A DNA stretch of 64,000 nt from Terriglobales bacterium (GCA_035567895.1 DATMPC010000028.1:1-64000); one strand, 5' to 3'. Positions 1 to 9,235 are shown, counted from the stretch's first letter. The notes: generated from the letters alone by a model not told the origin. Made by a program: numbers and translations.

Positions 1-398
1 ACGATAGAGCCGCCCTTTCGAATTTGTGGACTCCCGTATTTGACCGTGGCAAGTGCAGACCAATAACGCAGTTCAAATGCGCGTCTCGCCTGCTTGAGAT
101 CTGTCTTAGCAAGCTCGTTCAATTGCAGGCTGTCACCTGCAGTGAAAACCAAGTGATCAAAGGTGCCAAGGTTCGTAAAAAAACTTTCCACAGCCTTTTC
201 GTCGGAGACGTCAACCGCCTGTCCCCGTGCTTCTCCTCCGATAGATTTGATGGCTTCCTGAACGCGTTCTGCACTGCTGGAGACGATCACAACGTCGGCC
301 CCCTGCGATGCCGCCTCTTCGGCGACTGCCAAGCCGATCCCCGACGACCCACCTACGATGACTACCTGCTTATTCTCGAAACCGTTTTCTCGTAGCAT
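1..398 (-). CDS. SDR-family oxidoreductase, C-terminus beyond window
   Basis: Reading leftward from ATG at 398, the translation begins MLRENGFENKQVVIVGGSSG and continues IGLAVAEEAA, the Rossmann-fold nucleotide-binding signature of short-chain dehydrogenases (GGxSGIG near residues 17-23). A later D-V-S (NADP/NAD adenine contact region) and an FTAG segment equivalent to the NNAG motif follow. About 132 codons are present; the catalytic YxxxK lies outside the window. A good ribosome site (GGAGGAT) sits just upstream of the start. It is divergent from the LysR gene at 484, so that regulator probably controls it (inference). The substrate cannot be told. Confidence 0.85.
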   Translation of the reverse strand, partial: MLRENGFENKQVVIVGGSSGIGLAVAEEAASQGADVVIVSSSAERVQEAIKSIGGEARGQAVDVSDEKAVESFFTNLGTFDHLVFTAGDSLQLNELAKTDLKQARRAFELRYWSALATVKYGSPQIRKGGSI

Positions 399-451
399 TG
401 AATCCTCCGTCTGTGCAGTTCTGTTGACTCACACAGCTTCAGATGCGCAGA

Positions 452-486
452 CATACGTATGCGAGTCATGCATAATAGGCATTATG
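452..486. promoter_or_regulatory. Candidate LysR operator region between divergent genes
   Basis: Two inverted repeats lie in the 85-bp divergent intergenic region. CATACGTATG (452-461) is a perfect 10-bp palindrome. CATAAT-AGGC-ATTATG (471-486) is a perfect 6-bp inverted repeat that overlaps the start codon of the regulator. LysR regulators usually bind such sites between themselves and a divergent target; the assignment here is inference. Confidence 0.4.
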
Positions 487-1404
487 TCTATGCGTCTAGA
501 GAAATTGCGTCAGGCTGATTTGAATCTCCTGGTTACGTTCGCTGCGATCGCCGAGGAGAAAAGCATCACCGCGGCCGGATCCCGCCTGTTCCTCAGCCAG
601 CCCGCCGTGAGCCGGGCCCTGCAGCGGGCACGCGCGATGTTTCAGGATGACCTTCTGGTTCGGTCGCCGCACGGCTTCGAACTGACTATGCGAGGTCGAA
701 AGATTCTCGACGAGTTGGAGGGACTACTACCTAGGATGGAGAATCTCGTTGCGCCGGCTCTGTTTGATCCCCTGCGAGAGAAAAGCCATTTCCGCATCTC
801 GGGCCCGGATAATGTTTGTACAGTGGTACTCCCGCGCTTGTGCCGGCAGTATGCGAACGGACGCTATCAAGTGCAGTTTGAATTTCTTCCATGGCAGAGT
901 GGCATCACGGAGCTCGTCGAACATGGGCAGCTCGATCTTGTTCTCCGCAATGATGAGGGGCTCCTGCCATCGCACTTCCAGTTGGAAAGGCTCTACAAAG
1001 AAGATTGGATTTGCGCTGTGGCGCGCGAAAGCCACTTTGGCGACCGGCTGATACTTAAGCAATATCTGGCCGCGAGCCACATCGTGGTTTCCCCCTATGA
1101 AGGCGTGCAAACAATTCCAGACAAGCAACTGGCCGCTCTCGGTGCAAAACGCAGCTCTTGTATTCGGGTGCCTTACTTCGGAGTGGCGCTGCAATGCCTT
1201 CCGGGCACGGAACTGGTCCTTACGCTAACTGGCGGCATGACATCAGTTATCAAACGCGACCGCAGGTTGCGGCTCGTGAAGGCGCCACAAGAATTGCACG
1301 CGTTTCATTTCCTCATGGCCTGGCATCCGAGGCTCAACTCCGACCCGCGTCATGTATGGCTTCGTGGTGCGATGCGATCAACAACCGGGGCTCTGGATGG
1401 GTAA
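484..1404 (+). CDS. LysR-family transcriptional regulator
   Basis: This is a 306-residue protein, usual length for the family. Residues about 8-65 form the winged helix-turn-helix with the typical LNLLVTFAAIAEEKSITAAG and LSQPAVSRALQRAR segments, followed by a substrate-binding domain of the NodD/LinR-like subgroup (no clear ligand). I chose ATG at 484 because the HTH begins right after it; the frame is open back to 358 but nothing conserved lies there. ATG at 490 is an alternative. It is divergent from the SDR gene, the usual arrangement for LysR and its target. It probably responds to a small aromatic or acidic effector, but this is family-level inference. Confidence 0.9.
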   Translation: MSMRLEKLRQADLNLLVTFAAIAEEKSITAAGSRLFLSQPAVSRALQRARAMFQDDLLVRSPHGFELTMRGRKILDELEGLLPRMENLVAPALFDPLREKSHFRISGPDNVCTVVLPRLCRQYANGRYQVQFEFLPWQSGITELVEHGQLDLVLRNDEGLLPSHFQLERLYKEDWICAVARESHFGDRLILKQYLAASHIVVSPYEGVQTIPDKQLAALGAKRSSCIRVPYFGVALQCLPGTELVLTLTGGMTSVIKRDRRLRLVKAPQELHAFHFLMAWHPRLNSDPRHVWLRGAMRSTTGALDG

Positions 1405-1508
1405 GCGTACTAGGAAAAATGTCAGTTTTATTGATTTTCCGAATTTCGGACGGCTCCAACAAGAAAAGTAATGAGAAGTCGGCATAGCGGAAGTGATCGC
1501 CGGTTCGG

Positions 1509-1542
1509 CCCCCCGCGCAAAAAACGCGCGAGGGATGACAGT
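1509..1542. repeat. Single REP-like hairpin, GTCATYC family
   Basis: On the minus strand this reads CTGTCATCCC followed by a GC hairpin (TCGCGCG, T-rich loop, GCGCGGG). It matches one arm of the paired repeats at 30298-30857, 35401-35561, 41906-42086 and 51495-51596. Only one arm is present. The rest of the 1405-1634 gap holds the promoter listed next and nothing else I recognise. Confidence 0.5.
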
Positions 1543-1599
1543 CTTGAGGGTGGATTCGTCTCAAGTAATAGTCAAACTGACTCCTCACTCAGCGTGTGC

Positions 1600-1628
1600 T
1601 TGACAGTCTGAATTCACGGCTTGAGAAT
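1600..1628 (+). promoter_or_regulatory. Candidate sigma-70 promoter for the peroxiredoxin-like gene
   Basis: TTGACA (1600-1605) is a perfect -35 box; 17 bases later GAGAAT (1623-1628) is a 4-of-6 match to the -10 box. Transcription would start near 1634-1636, almost at the ATG at 1635, so the message may be leaderless. No Shine-Dalgarno is seen before that ATG, which fits. Confidence 0.45.
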
Positions 1629-1635
1629 CCGTGAA
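1613..1635. promoter_or_regulatory. 7-bp inverted repeat overlapping -10 box and start
   Basis: TTCACGG (1613-1619) and CCGTGAA (1629-1635) form a perfect inverted repeat with a 9-base spacer. It spans the proposed -10 box and touches the first base of the ATG. It is placed as a repressor operator would be; the binding protein is unknown. Confidence 0.4.
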
Positions 1636-2198
1636 TGTCTTTCAGCGCCAGGCTGGCCGAGATTGTGCTGCCGGATACTGACGGCCACCAGGTGAAGTTG
1701 GGTTCCCTGTGGGCGGATAGTCCGGCTGTCATTGTGTTCCTAAGGCACTATGGTTGAATCTTCTGCCGTGAGCACGTGGCTCAGTTGAGCGCCAATCAGC
1801 AAGCATTCATCGCGAAGGGTGCGCGTCTGGGATCGATCAGCTTGGGCGATATGAACTACGCGCGCATCTTTCGCGAAGAGACAGGCATCACCTTCCCCTT
1901 GTTGGTCGATGAGCAACGGCAGGCCTACGAAGCTGTCCAGCTCCAGCGGGCATCTGTCCTGCACATCCTTCGCAAAGACAATGCGATTGCCCGCAAACGC
2001 GCGAAAGAAGCTGGCCATCGGCAGCACCGTTTTGGAAAGAATCCTTTTCAGCTCGGTGGTAGCTTCGTCTTCGGCCCCGGCAATGTAGATCGATACGCCC
2101 ACACCAGCAAGACATTTGGTGACAACGCCCCCATTGCCGAACTCCTCGCTGCGCTTTCCTCCCAGCCTGAAGTGAAGCAGCACGAAGCTGCAATCTGA
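1635..2198 (+). CDS. Peroxiredoxin-like (AhpC-TSA_2/SelU-SelL type) protein, candidate selenoprotein with in-frame TGA
   Basis: From ATG 1635 the frame reads 40 codons, one TGA at 1755-1757, then 146 more codons to TGA 2196. The context is FLRHYG-[TGA]-IFCREH. In the thioredoxin-fold family Pfam AhpC-TSA_2 (related to eukaryotic SelU/PRXL2 and SelL) this motif is FLRHxGCxFCRE, so TGA stands exactly where the catalytic Cys is expected, giving U41-x-x-C44. Both sides are intact: an N-terminal strand (DTDGHQVKLGSLW), then FPLLVD and a C-terminal GGSFVFGPGNVDRYAHTS as in homologs. Two small hairpins follow the TGA (1765-1780 and 1769-1783) as possible SECIS elements, neither fully canonical. Alternatives are a nonsense mutation of TGC/TGT or a sequence error. 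No sel genes are in the window. The predicted role is thiol/selenol redox or peroxide reduction in the cytosol. Confidence 0.7.
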
Positions 2199-2266
2199 AG
2201 CTGCCCTTTTGGGAGCTGTGCGCTATCCCCTGTTCGCTGTCACCTGTTTTCTGTAACCTATGCGGC

Positions 2267-3313
2267 ATGCGAACTTCCCTGCTCGGAGTTGTCCTCTCTC
2301 TGGCATGCGCTTTGCCTGCGTGTGCCGCAACTTTTTCTGTTGGCACTGCGACTGCGGAGTCCGGCCAGAAAGCGACCGGCTATCTCGAAGTCCCTGCGGG
2401 ATCGGATCCCGCCACGAACATTCCGGTGGTCGTGGTAAATGGAGGCAAGCCAGGTCCCACTTTGGCACTCGTGTCTGGAGCGCATGGAACAGAGTATGCG
2501 TCCATCATTGCGCTGGAGAAGGTCATCCAGACCATCGATGCAACCCAGGTGTCGGGAAAGCTGATCATCGTTCCACTGGTGAACCTCAGCTCCTTCGAGA
2601 AAAAAGTGCCGCACGTGAATCCGATCGACGGCAAAAGCATGAACCGCTTCTATCCTGGGAATCCGAATGGCACGCAGACAGAGCGAGCATCCTGGCTGAT
2701 CACGAAAGAAGTTGTGGAGAAGTGCGACTATCTCATCGACTTACACGGCGGCGACCTCGACGAGAGCCTGCGCCCATATTCGTACTGGTCAAAGACAGGA
2801 AACGAACGTCTTGACAGCGCCTCGCACGGAATGGTGCTCGCCTTTGGCCTCGATCACATCATCGTCGTAACCGATCGGCCAAAGGATCCCAGCGCATCCC
2901 GCTATCTAGATAGCACGGCTAGCACTCGTGGCAAGCCTGCGATTGCTGTGGAGGCAGGCTATTCCGGAACGACCGAGCCGGAGGATGTGCAGAAGCTGGT
3001 TGATGGCTGCTACAACGTAATGCGATATCTGAAGATGCTTCCGGGCGCTGCGCCGACGGTCGAAAACCCAGTCTGGCTCGGCAAAGTTTCAAGTGTGACC
3101 AGTCCGAATGCAGGATTCTTTTATCCACTGGTGAGGCGCGGTACCTATGTAGCTGAGGGAATGAAGATTGGTTATGTGACCGACTATTTTGGCAAGACAG
3201 TATGGGAGGCGCGTGCACCTACAGCCGGCGTAGTTCTTTACATCTGCTCGGTACCGTCAATGAAAAAGGACGACAACGTCGCCAACATCGGACAGATCAC
3301 GACTCAGCCATAG
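2267..3313 (+). CDS. Succinylglutamate desuccinylase/aspartoacylase-family zinc deacylase, exported
   Basis: The 348-residue protein starts with a signal peptide (cleavage likely after ...LPACA-A, near residue 21). GAHGTE (71-76) supplies the first His and Glu zinc ligands, DGKSMNRFYPG (121-131) matches the substrate-binding Asn-Arg motif, and IDLHGGD (157-163) gives the third ligand, His160. This is the M14-like AstE/AspA fold. The C-terminal third (about 265-345) is the beta-barrel with the lipoyl-like turn typical of this family. The substrate is unknown; export suggests a periplasmic N-acyl amino acid or peptide. It stands alone on this strand, convergent with the cytochrome gene ending at 3345. 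Confidence 0.85.
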   Translation: MRTSLLGVVLSLACALPACAATFSVGTATAESGQKATGYLEVPAGSDPATNIPVVVVNGGKPGPTLALVSGAHGTEYASIIALEKVIQTIDATQVSGKLIIVPLVNLSSFEKKVPHVNPIDGKSMNRFYPGNPNGTQTERASWLITKEVVEKCDYLIDLHGGDLDESLRPYSYWSKTGNERLDSASHGMVLAFGLDHIIVVTDRPKDPSASRYLDSTASTRGKPAIAVEAGYSGTTEPEDVQKLVDGCYNVMRYLKMLPGAAPTVENPVWLGKVSSVTSPNAGFFYPLVRRGTYVAEGMKIGYVTDYFGKTVWEARAPTAGVVLYICSVPSMKKDDNVANIGQITTQP

Positions 3314-3344
3314 GCCGAGACGTGCCGCAGTTCCTGTCTGCGTC

Positions 3345-3983
3345 TTACAACTTTGCCGCTCTAGTTGTATCGGTCGGACATGGCGCACCTGCGGCCTGCC
3401 ATGCTTTTACTTTTGAGACGAACTCGTCGTGAGGCATTGGAATTGCATTCCTGCCTTCACCCGGATTCCAACCCCACATCACTAGCTTGTCTTCAGTCAG
3501 GTGTTCTACGAGTTGATCGAGGTTCCTATTTTTGTTTTGCTTCGGATCTTTGATCGACCGACAAACCTGGGCGTCTGTCAGGCCTTGCCAGATCATCGGC
3601 GTGCTTGCAGGAGGCAGCCCCCAGTTCGGCGCGCCGGGTGGTAAGTGTGCACCCGCGAGATTGTGGTCCTGATGACAAGTAGCGCACTTTTCCGCGGTGA
3701 CACCGTGGCCATCGGGTCCGCGGCGTACGTTCATCGCATGAGGATGACCATCGTCGCCCTGCCGGGGGAAGTTGCCTTGTGAGTGACAATTCATGCATCG
3801 AGGGTGCCGCAGTACTGAGACGAAGGACAAAAACAAGTCGCTGTTCCCTGCACGTGAAGCCGCGTTCCGGTCAGTCTTCCGCGCGGCTGCCGATTGCGAA
3901 GACCAGCTTGCGCCGCCCAAAACAAGAAACGCAGTCAGCGCGATTGTCAGGGAAATGCGAGCAGATTGACGCAGGTGATTCAT
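3345..3983 (-). CDS. Di-haem c-type cytochrome-like subunit of the molybdenum hydroxylase operon
   Basis: The 212-residue protein has an N-terminal hydrophobic export segment (about residues 9-25) and two CxxCH haem c sites, CMNCH (63-67) and CATCH (100-104), set in a His-rich central region. Its start at 3983 overlaps the stop of the upstream Mo-subunit gene as ATGA, so the two are translationally coupled. Proteins of this type are commonly found next to isoquinoline 1-oxidoreductase-like enzymes, where they would pass electrons from the 2Fe-2S subunit to the respiratory chain in the periplasm (family knowledge plus context). The C-terminal half has no haem motif. Confidence 0.8.
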   Translation of the reverse strand: MNHLRQSARISLTIALTAFLVLGGASWSSQSAAARKTDRNAASRAGNSDLFLSFVSVLRHPRCMNCHSQGNFPRQGDDGHPHAMNVRRGPDGHGVTAEKCATCHQDHNLAGAHLPPGAPNWGLPPASTPMIWQGLTDAQVCRSIKDPKQNKNRNLDQLVEHLTEDKLVMWGWNPGEGRNAIPMPHDEFVSKVKAWQAAGAPCPTDTTRAAKL

Positions 3984-6139
3984 ACCGCCTCCGTCATGCG
4001 AATCGGCAGTTTGCGAATTCGTTTCCTGGTCGCGGCGAACACTGCGTTGGCGATGGCCGGCGCAGTACATGGCACGCCTGGCTCCCCAATTCCGCCCGAC
4101 TTCTCGTTGTTCTCCACGATGTGCGTCTCTATCTCAGGACATTCATTCATGCGCATCACTGGGAAGGTATGGAAGTTGGTTTGTTGCAGACGTCCACCAT
4201 CGAACGTGAGCTCCTGGAACAGGGCAGCCGAGGCTGCGTAGATCGCGCCACCTTCCGTTTGCGCCGCAATGATCCCCGGATTCACATAGCGTCCGCAATC
4301 GATCGCGCATACCAATCTGTGCACGCGAACGTTTCCTTCGGCGACCGACACTTCAGCCACCTGTGCCGAATAGCTTTCAAACGACGCGTGGACTGCGATC
4401 CCACGCGCTCGACCCTTGGGTAGCGGCTTCCCCCAACCTGCTTTTTGCGCAGCCAGGTCGAGCACACCCAGGTGACGTGGATGCTTTTGCAAAAGATCGC
4501 GGCGGAACTGGTATGGGTCTTTGCCGGCCAGGGTAGCAAGCTCATCAATAAAGCATTCTGTGGCGAAACCGGTGTGGGAGTGTCCCACCGATCGCCACCA
4601 CTGGACAGGCACTTGGACCTCTGCTTGATGAGACTCTACTCCCAGATTGGGAATCTCATAAGGAAGATCGTCAACGCCCTCGACCGAAGCAGGATCGTAG
4701 CCCTTCTTCGTCATACCCATCGCTTCCGCGAACATTGTTCCGGCCATGATCGATTGCCCAACCAGCCGCGACCGCCAACTCACCGCCTTCCCACTTGCAT
4801 CGACACCGCCCACAATAGCGTGCAGGAACGCCGGACGATACCAGCCTCCTTCCATGTCATCTTCCCGCGTCCACACCACCTTCACAGGAGCCCCAGCCGC
4901 CTTGGCCACATGGACCGCTTCTACAACGAAGTCCGATTGCGGATTCGCTCGACGGCCGAATCCTCCACCGAGGTAGGTGGTCTGGATCTGTACTTTTTCC
5001 GGCGGGAGTCCCGCGACTTTGGCCGCATTCATCCGATCGACGGTCTGAAATTGCGTTCCGGTCCAGATCTCACAGGAGTCTGCCCGCAAGTCCACCGCGC
5101 AATTCAGGGGCTCCATCATGGCGTGCGGAAGGTATGGAACTTCATAGACCGCTTCAATCTTCTTGGCGGCCGAGGCAAGCGCAGCTTCTGGATCGCCGTC
5201 TTTGCGCACGCTTTTTCCCGGAGACTTGGCCTGCTCGCGAAACTGCTGCATCATCTGCGCGGTGTTGAAGCTGCTCATTGCGCCCTCGTCCCAGTCCACC
5301 TTGAGCGCGTCACGAGCCACCTTTGCCTGCCAGAACGAATCGGCAATCACTGCCACACCCGACGGCACCGCGACAATCTTGCGCACACCCGACATGCCTC
5401 GTGCACGCGAATCATCAAAATTCCGAACCTTTGCGCCGAAGATCGGAGGCCGCGCAACGACTGCGGTCAGCATGCCGGGCTGCCTGACATCCAGGCCAAA
5501 AATGGCCTTGCCATTTACTTTCTCGGGAGTGTCTAGCCGGCTCTTGGCCTTACCGATTATCTTGAACGTCTTTGGATCTTTGAGTGCCACCTTCTCGGGT
5601 GGTTTCATCTTCGCTGCAAGCTCTGCCAACTGCCCATACGTCAGCTTGCGGTTTGCTCCGTCGAGCACCGCGCCTGAGTCGGTCCGTACTGTCGCCGGAT
5701 CGGCGTTCCACTTCTGCGCAGCAGCGGCGATCAGCATCGCGCGCGCAGCCGCCCCTGCATTGCGAAATTGCTCGAAGCCCGAGTACACACTGGAGCTTCC
5801 GCCGGTCATTTGCATGCCGAAGATAGGATGGTTGTATTTCGGATCCACCGGAGCGGGCTCAAAGCCTACATTCTTCCAGTCTGCGTCGAGTTCCTCTGCC
5901 AGCAACATAGGCAGGGATGTGTAAACCCCCTGTCCCATCTCCGAGTGGTTTACGATCACAGTTATGCGTTCGTCGCTGCCTATGCGCACGAAGGCATTCG
6001 GCATGAAGCTGGTGGTTGAAGCCTCCTGCGCGAACGCGTCTTTTGCTCCGTTGGGAATATAAAGACCAACGAGCAGGCCACCGCTTGCCGCCAGGGAAAA
6101 CTTCAGAAATTCGCGACGTTCCAAAAGGGGAGTGCTCAT
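3980..6139 (-). CDS. Molybdopterin-binding subunit, isoquinoline 1-oxidoreductase (IorB)-like
   Basis: The 719-residue protein belongs to the xanthine dehydrogenase / aldehyde oxidase family. ATG 6139 was chosen because a twin-arginine signal (ERREFLKF, residues 7-14, then a hydrophobic stretch to about 30) follows at once. Moco-contact regions are visible: [29 protein letters not shown], and near the C-terminus [20 protein letters not shown] with the catalytic Glu in GxGE. It would hydroxylate a heterocyclic or aldehyde substrate outside the cytoplasm after Tat export with its partner. It overlaps both neighbours by ATGA (6136-6139 and 3980-3983), a tight three-gene operon. The substrate is not predictable. 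Confidence 0.92.
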   Translation of the reverse strand: MSTPLLERREFLKFSLAASGGLLVGLYIPNGAKDAFAQEASTTSFMPNAFVRIGSDERITVIVNHSEMGQGVYTSLPMLLAEELDADWKNVGFEPAPVDPKYNHPIFGMQMTGGSSSVYSGFEQFRNAGAAARAMLIAAAAQKWNADPATVRTDSGAVLDGANRKLTYGQLAELAAKMKPPEKVALKDPKTFKIIGKAKSRLDTPEKVNGKAIFGLDVRQPGMLTAVVARPPIFGAKVRNFDDSRARGMSGVRKIVAVPSGVAVIADSFWQAKVARDALKVDWDEGAMSSFNTAQMMQQFREQAKSPGKSVRKDGDPEAALASAAKKIEAVYEVPYLPHAMMEPLNCAVDLRADSCEIWTGTQFQTVDRMNAAKVAGLPPEKVQIQTTYLGGGFGRRANPQSDFVVEAVHVAKAAGAPVKVVWTREDDMEGGWYRPAFLHAIVGGVDASGKAVSWRSRLVGQSIMAGTMFAEAMGMTKKGYDPASVEGVDDLPYEIPNLGVESHQAEVQVPVQWWRSVGHSHTGFATECFIDELATLAGKDPYQFRRDLLQKHPRHLGVLDLAAQKAGWGKPLPKGRARGIAVHASFESYSAQVAEVSVAEGNVRVHRLVCAIDCGRYVNPGIIAAQTEGGAIYAASAALFQELTFDGGRLQQTNFHTFPVMRMNECPEIETHIVENNEKSGGIGEPGVPCTAPAIANAVFAATRKRIRKLPIRMTEAV

Positions 6140-6606
6140 TTGGCGCCGCCTTTCGTCATCATTCCGGCAGCTCGGTGAATCGCCTTGCGGATTCGGGGAT
6201 ACGTGCCGCATCGACAGATGTTTCCAGTCATCGCCTCGTCGATGTCTTCGTCGGTAGGCTGGGGCTTCTCGCGCAGCAAGACTGCCGCGCTCATCAATTG
6301 CCCCGACTGGCAGTAGCCGCACTGGGGAACATCCTCGGCGATCCAGGCACGCTGCAGTGGATGGCTCAGGTCAGGAGACAGTCCTTCGATGGTCGTAACT
6401 TTCTTTCCGGCCACGCGCGACACCGGAGCGACGCAGGAGCGCAAGGCTTCGCCATCGAGATGCACCGTGCAAGCGCCGCACTGGGCCATGCCACAGCCGT
6501 ACTTCGTCCCGGTTAAGCCCAGGCTGTCGCGCAGCACCCAGAGGAGAGGAGTTGAAGGATCGACGTCCACATCAACGCGCCGATCATTCACAGTAAAAGA
6601 GATCAT
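6136..6606 (-). CDS. 2Fe-2S subunit, isoquinoline 1-oxidoreductase (IorA)-like
   Basis: The 156-residue protein is the usual length for the small subunit of molybdenum hydroxylases. The plant-type ferredoxin site is formed by Cys38, Cys43, Cys46 and Cys58 ([11 protein letters not shown]...C). The second, helical 2Fe-2S site uses Cys96, Cys99, Cys131 and Cys133 (CGYCQSG and CRCG). The start at 6606 has a strong ribosome site (AAGGAGG). It lacks its own export signal and presumably travels with the Tat-targeted Mo subunit encoded immediately downstream. It moves electrons from the Mo centre to the cytochrome-like protein. Confidence 0.95.
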   Translation of the reverse strand: MISFTVNDRRVDVDVDPSTPLLWVLRDSLGLTGTKYGCGMAQCGACTVHLDGEALRSCVAPVSRVAGKKVTTIEGLSPDLSHPLQRAWIAEDVPQCGYCQSGQLMSAAVLLREKPQPTDEDIDEAMTGNICRCGTYPRIRKAIHRAAGMMTKGGAK

Positions 6607-6805
6607 GGGAACGCCTCCTTGAAGAAAAGAGGTACGGCAACGCGGAGCAAGAGCATTAGTGTACTCCCATGAATCAACCTGCTGTGTGGACCGGTGCATT
6701 TTCTCGAGGCACCGCATTTTCGGCTATCGAACTGAGGCCCAGTAATCTGTCGCGCGTTGCATAATCGGGACTTCAAAATTTCGCTCTTCGGGGACCGCAT
6801 CTGAA

Positions 6806-7489
6806 ATGCACAGATTTGCCGCAGCCTTATTTGCCGGAAGCATGATGCTCTGTAGTTGTTCCGAAATGAGAGAGTCGAAGGCCAAACCTTCTGTCCGTTA
6901 CCAGAGCATGGTCCTAAACCCACTCTTTGACGGCAAGACGCTCAACGGATGGAGCGGCGATCCGACGATCTGGTCGGTAAAGGATGATGCAATCCACGGG
7001 ATCACGGAACATGGAGGGCAACTCATCCTCTCGAATGGAGATTACTCAGATTTCAGGCTCATTCTGAAGTCACGGCTCGTCAGCGAGAAGAATCATCTGG
7101 GCGTCTGCTTCTGGGGCGAGCGCAAGACGGATTGGGGATACGGTAATTGCATTCTTGTGATTCCTCCCACTGGCGGCATGTGGGATTACCACCCTGGGAA
7201 GAAAGGTCCACCGCGCGAGAAGCTGCCACATCCGGACTTCGATCCGGGTGCCTGGCACGAATCCGAGATTCTGGCTCATCTCAAGACGGGAACTATCCGG
7301 ATGGCGGTGAATGGGGTCGAAGTCACGCGCTACACCGATGAAGACGCAACGCGCCTCCGTAGGGGACCCATAGGATTGCAGATTCATGCTGGAGCGTCAG
7401 AGGTGGAGTACAAGGACATCAGGCTTGAGCTCGATCCAAAAGAGGACCGATTAATTACCGTGAGACCTTCGGCGCCGACTGCTCCGTAA
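6806..7489 (+). CDS. DUF1080 / 3-keto-disaccharide hydrolase-like lipoprotein
   Basis: The 227-residue protein starts with a lipoprotein signal (lipobox-like LCSC around residues 15-18). The rest is one concanavalin-like beta-sandwich domain of the 3-keto-disaccharide hydrolase family, with the hallmark LFDGKTLNGWSGDPTIWSVK near its start. Family members bind or cleave glycans at the cell surface. The 3' end overlaps the convergent symporter gene by 35 bp. The specific sugar is unknown. Confidence 0.85.
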   Translation: MHRFAAALFAGSMMLCSCSEMRESKAKPSVRYQSMVLNPLFDGKTLNGWSGDPTIWSVKDDAIHGITEHGGQLILSNGDYSDFRLILKSRLVSEKNHLGVCFWGERKTDWGYGNCILVIPPTGGMWDYHPGKKGPPREKLPHPDFDPGAWHESEILAHLKTGTIRMAVNGVEVTRYTDEDATRLRRGPIGLQIHAGASEVEYKDIRLELDPKEDRLITVRPSAPTAP

Positions 7490-9047
7490 CCAGACGCTCC
7501 GACGAAAGTTCGATTTGAGGATCACTGTCGTCGTAATCGGACGCAGATGTCTCGTCACGGCGCTCGCTGCTGCTAAAGGCATTTAGTAGAACAGTGAGGA
7601 CAGTCGCAACCAGCAGGTTGAGCGCCAGCGCGTTTACGGCTGCGTACGAGGAGAACGTCCGGCCTCCAATACGCAACGGGAATACCGCCGTGAGCTTCTG
7701 CGAGATCACCATCGCAGTGCCCGCTGCCATCCCCACTGCCCAGCCGAGTAGTAAAGCAGCCGGGCGAAACCAGCTCGTGAAGAGTCCGAGAATCACGGTC
7801 GGGAGCGTTTGCACGATCCAGATTCCGCCAAGCAATTGGAGGTTAATCGCATACTGCGTAGGCAGGAACAGGACAAACAGTAGACCAGCAACGCTGAGCA
7901 AGAGCGAGAGCAGCTTTGCCAGTCGTGCTTCTTTGCGCTGTGAAAGATTGGTCCATAGATACTCACGACAGATGTTGCGCGTAAACAGACTCGCAGCCGC
8001 GATCGACATGATGGCGGCAGGCACGAGCGCTCCTACCGCAATGGCTGCAAAACAGAATCCTGCAAACCACGGGGGAAATATCTTCAGGAACAATGCCGGT
8101 ACCACGTAGCTGGAAGATGTAACTGATACTCCAGCCGCCAGCGCACCGTAGCCCAATAAGGCCAGCATTCCTAGCAACAAACTATATGCAGGCATCAGTG
8201 CCGAATTGCGCTTGATGACGGCCGCGCTGGAGGAGCTAAGAACCGCTGTGATGCTATGCGGATACAGGAATAACGCCAATGAGGAGCCCAGAACCAATGT
8301 TGAAAAAGGCAGATACTGGCCTGGTCGCAACACTAACGATGCCGGATTGGGCCGGTTCGCCAATGCTGTCGCGGCGGAGTGGAAGATGTTTCCGTAGCCG
8401 CCGAGCTTCATCGGAAGCCATATGATCGCTGCAAGAACGACGATATAGATCATCACATCCTTGATGAAGGCAATGCTCGCCGGTGCGCGGAGTCCGCCCG
8501 TATAGGTGTATCCGAGGAGTAATCCAAAGGCGATGACCAGCGGCAACTGTCCAGTCCATCCGCTGCCGCTCAGACCTAACGCGCCAACCGAAACCTGAAT
8601 CCCAATCAACTGCAGCGCGATGTATGGCACAGTAGCGAGAATTCCGGTCACGGCGATAGCCAGGGCCAGCCAATGATTGCCGTATCGTCCACGCACGAAA
8701 TCAGCAGCCGTTACGTAGTGATGCTTCCGGCATACCGCCCAGAGCCTCGGCATTGTGAGGTAAGCGAAGGCAAAGGATACGGTGCTGTATGGCAGCGCGA
8801 AAAAGCCTGGCGCTCCGGTGCCATAGACTAGCGCTGGAACCGCGATAATCGTGTAGGCAGTAAATAGATCGCCGCCCAGCAGGAACCACGTGATGACGGT
8901 TCCGAACCTGCGTCCGGCGAGTCCCCACTCCTCGATCAGGTTGAGATCCGCGCGCTTCCAGCGTGTGGCCATAAACGCGACTGCGCTGATGACGATGAGG
9001 AAGAAGGTGAAGACGGAAATCGCCGTCCAATCGAGTGTTGTCCTCAT
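7455..9047 (-). CDS. Sodium:solute symporter (SSS) family transporter
   Basis: The 530-residue protein has about 13 predicted membrane helices, starting with FTFFLIVISAVAFMAT (about 13-28), and SSS-family features such as EEWGLAGRRFG and GGDLFTAYT after helix 1. It would import an organic solute with Na+; the ligand cannot be assigned. The start ATG at 9047 overlaps the stop of the DUF3311 gene (9044-9047). The C-terminal 40 residues are a Ser/Asp-rich cytoplasmic tail. Confidence 0.9.
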   Translation of the reverse strand: MRTTLDWTAISVFTFFLIVISAVAFMATRWKRADLNLIEEWGLAGRRFGTVITWFLLGGDLFTAYTIIAVPALVYGTGAPGFFALPYSTVSFAFAYLTMPRLWAVCRKHHYVTAADFVRGRYGNHWLALAIAVTGILATVPYIALQLIGIQVSVGALGLSGSGWTGQLPLVIAFGLLLGYTYTGGLRAPASIAFIKDVMIYIVVLAAIIWLPMKLGGYGNIFHSAATALANRPNPASLVLRPGQYLPFSTLVLGSSLALFLYPHSITAVLSSSSAAVIKRNSALMPAYSLLLGMLALLGYGALAAGVSVTSSSYVVPALFLKIFPPWFAGFCFAAIAVGALVPAAIMSIAAASLFTRNICREYLWTNLSQRKEARLAKLLSLLLSVAGLLFVLFLPTQYAINLQLLGGIWIVQTLPTVILGLFTSWFRPAALLLGWAVGMAAGTAMVISQKLTAVFPLRIGGRTFSSYAAVNALALNLLVATVLTVLLNAFSSSERRDETSASDYDDSDPQIELSSERLVTEQSAPKVSR

Positions 9048-9235
9048 CGGCCGCTCTTCCGGTACACCAGAAATGTGATAGCGGCGCTAAGCGGAATCCA
9101 GAGGAACTGGTACCAGTAGAAGAATGGAAAGCCCCAAACGACGGGGTTTATGCGCGAGTAAAGCGGCGTGCACAGAAGCGCGATGAAAGGGATCGCGAGC
9201 AGTAAGAGCCACTTCCGTTTGGTTGCGGCAGCCAT
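9044..9235 (-). CDS. DUF3311 small membrane partner of the symporter
   Basis: The 63-residue protein has two membrane helices (WLLLLAIPFIALLCTPLY and FFYWYQFLWIPLSAAITFLV) joined by a short loop with WGFPFFYWYQ, the DUF3311 pattern. ATG at 9235 is preferred; TTG at 9259 in the same frame is possible. No clear ribosome site is seen for either. DUF3311 proteins are regularly encoded immediately before SSS symporters, as here with an ATGA overlap, and may be a small auxiliary subunit. Confidence 0.8.
   Translation of the reverse strand: MAAATKRKWLLLLAIPFIALLCTPLYSRINPVVWGFPFFYWYQFLWIPLSAAITFLVYRKSGR

Noticed and set aside
1776-2198. A 140-residue ORF starting at GTG 1776
   Set aside because: It would begin after the conserved redox motif and lack the first strand of the thioredoxin fold; the TGA-spanning reading explains the whole family domain.
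4445-5536. 363-residue plus-strand ORF
   Set aside because: It is antisense to the molybdopterin subunit, which has clear family motifs over the same bases; the composition is a shadow of GC-rich codons.
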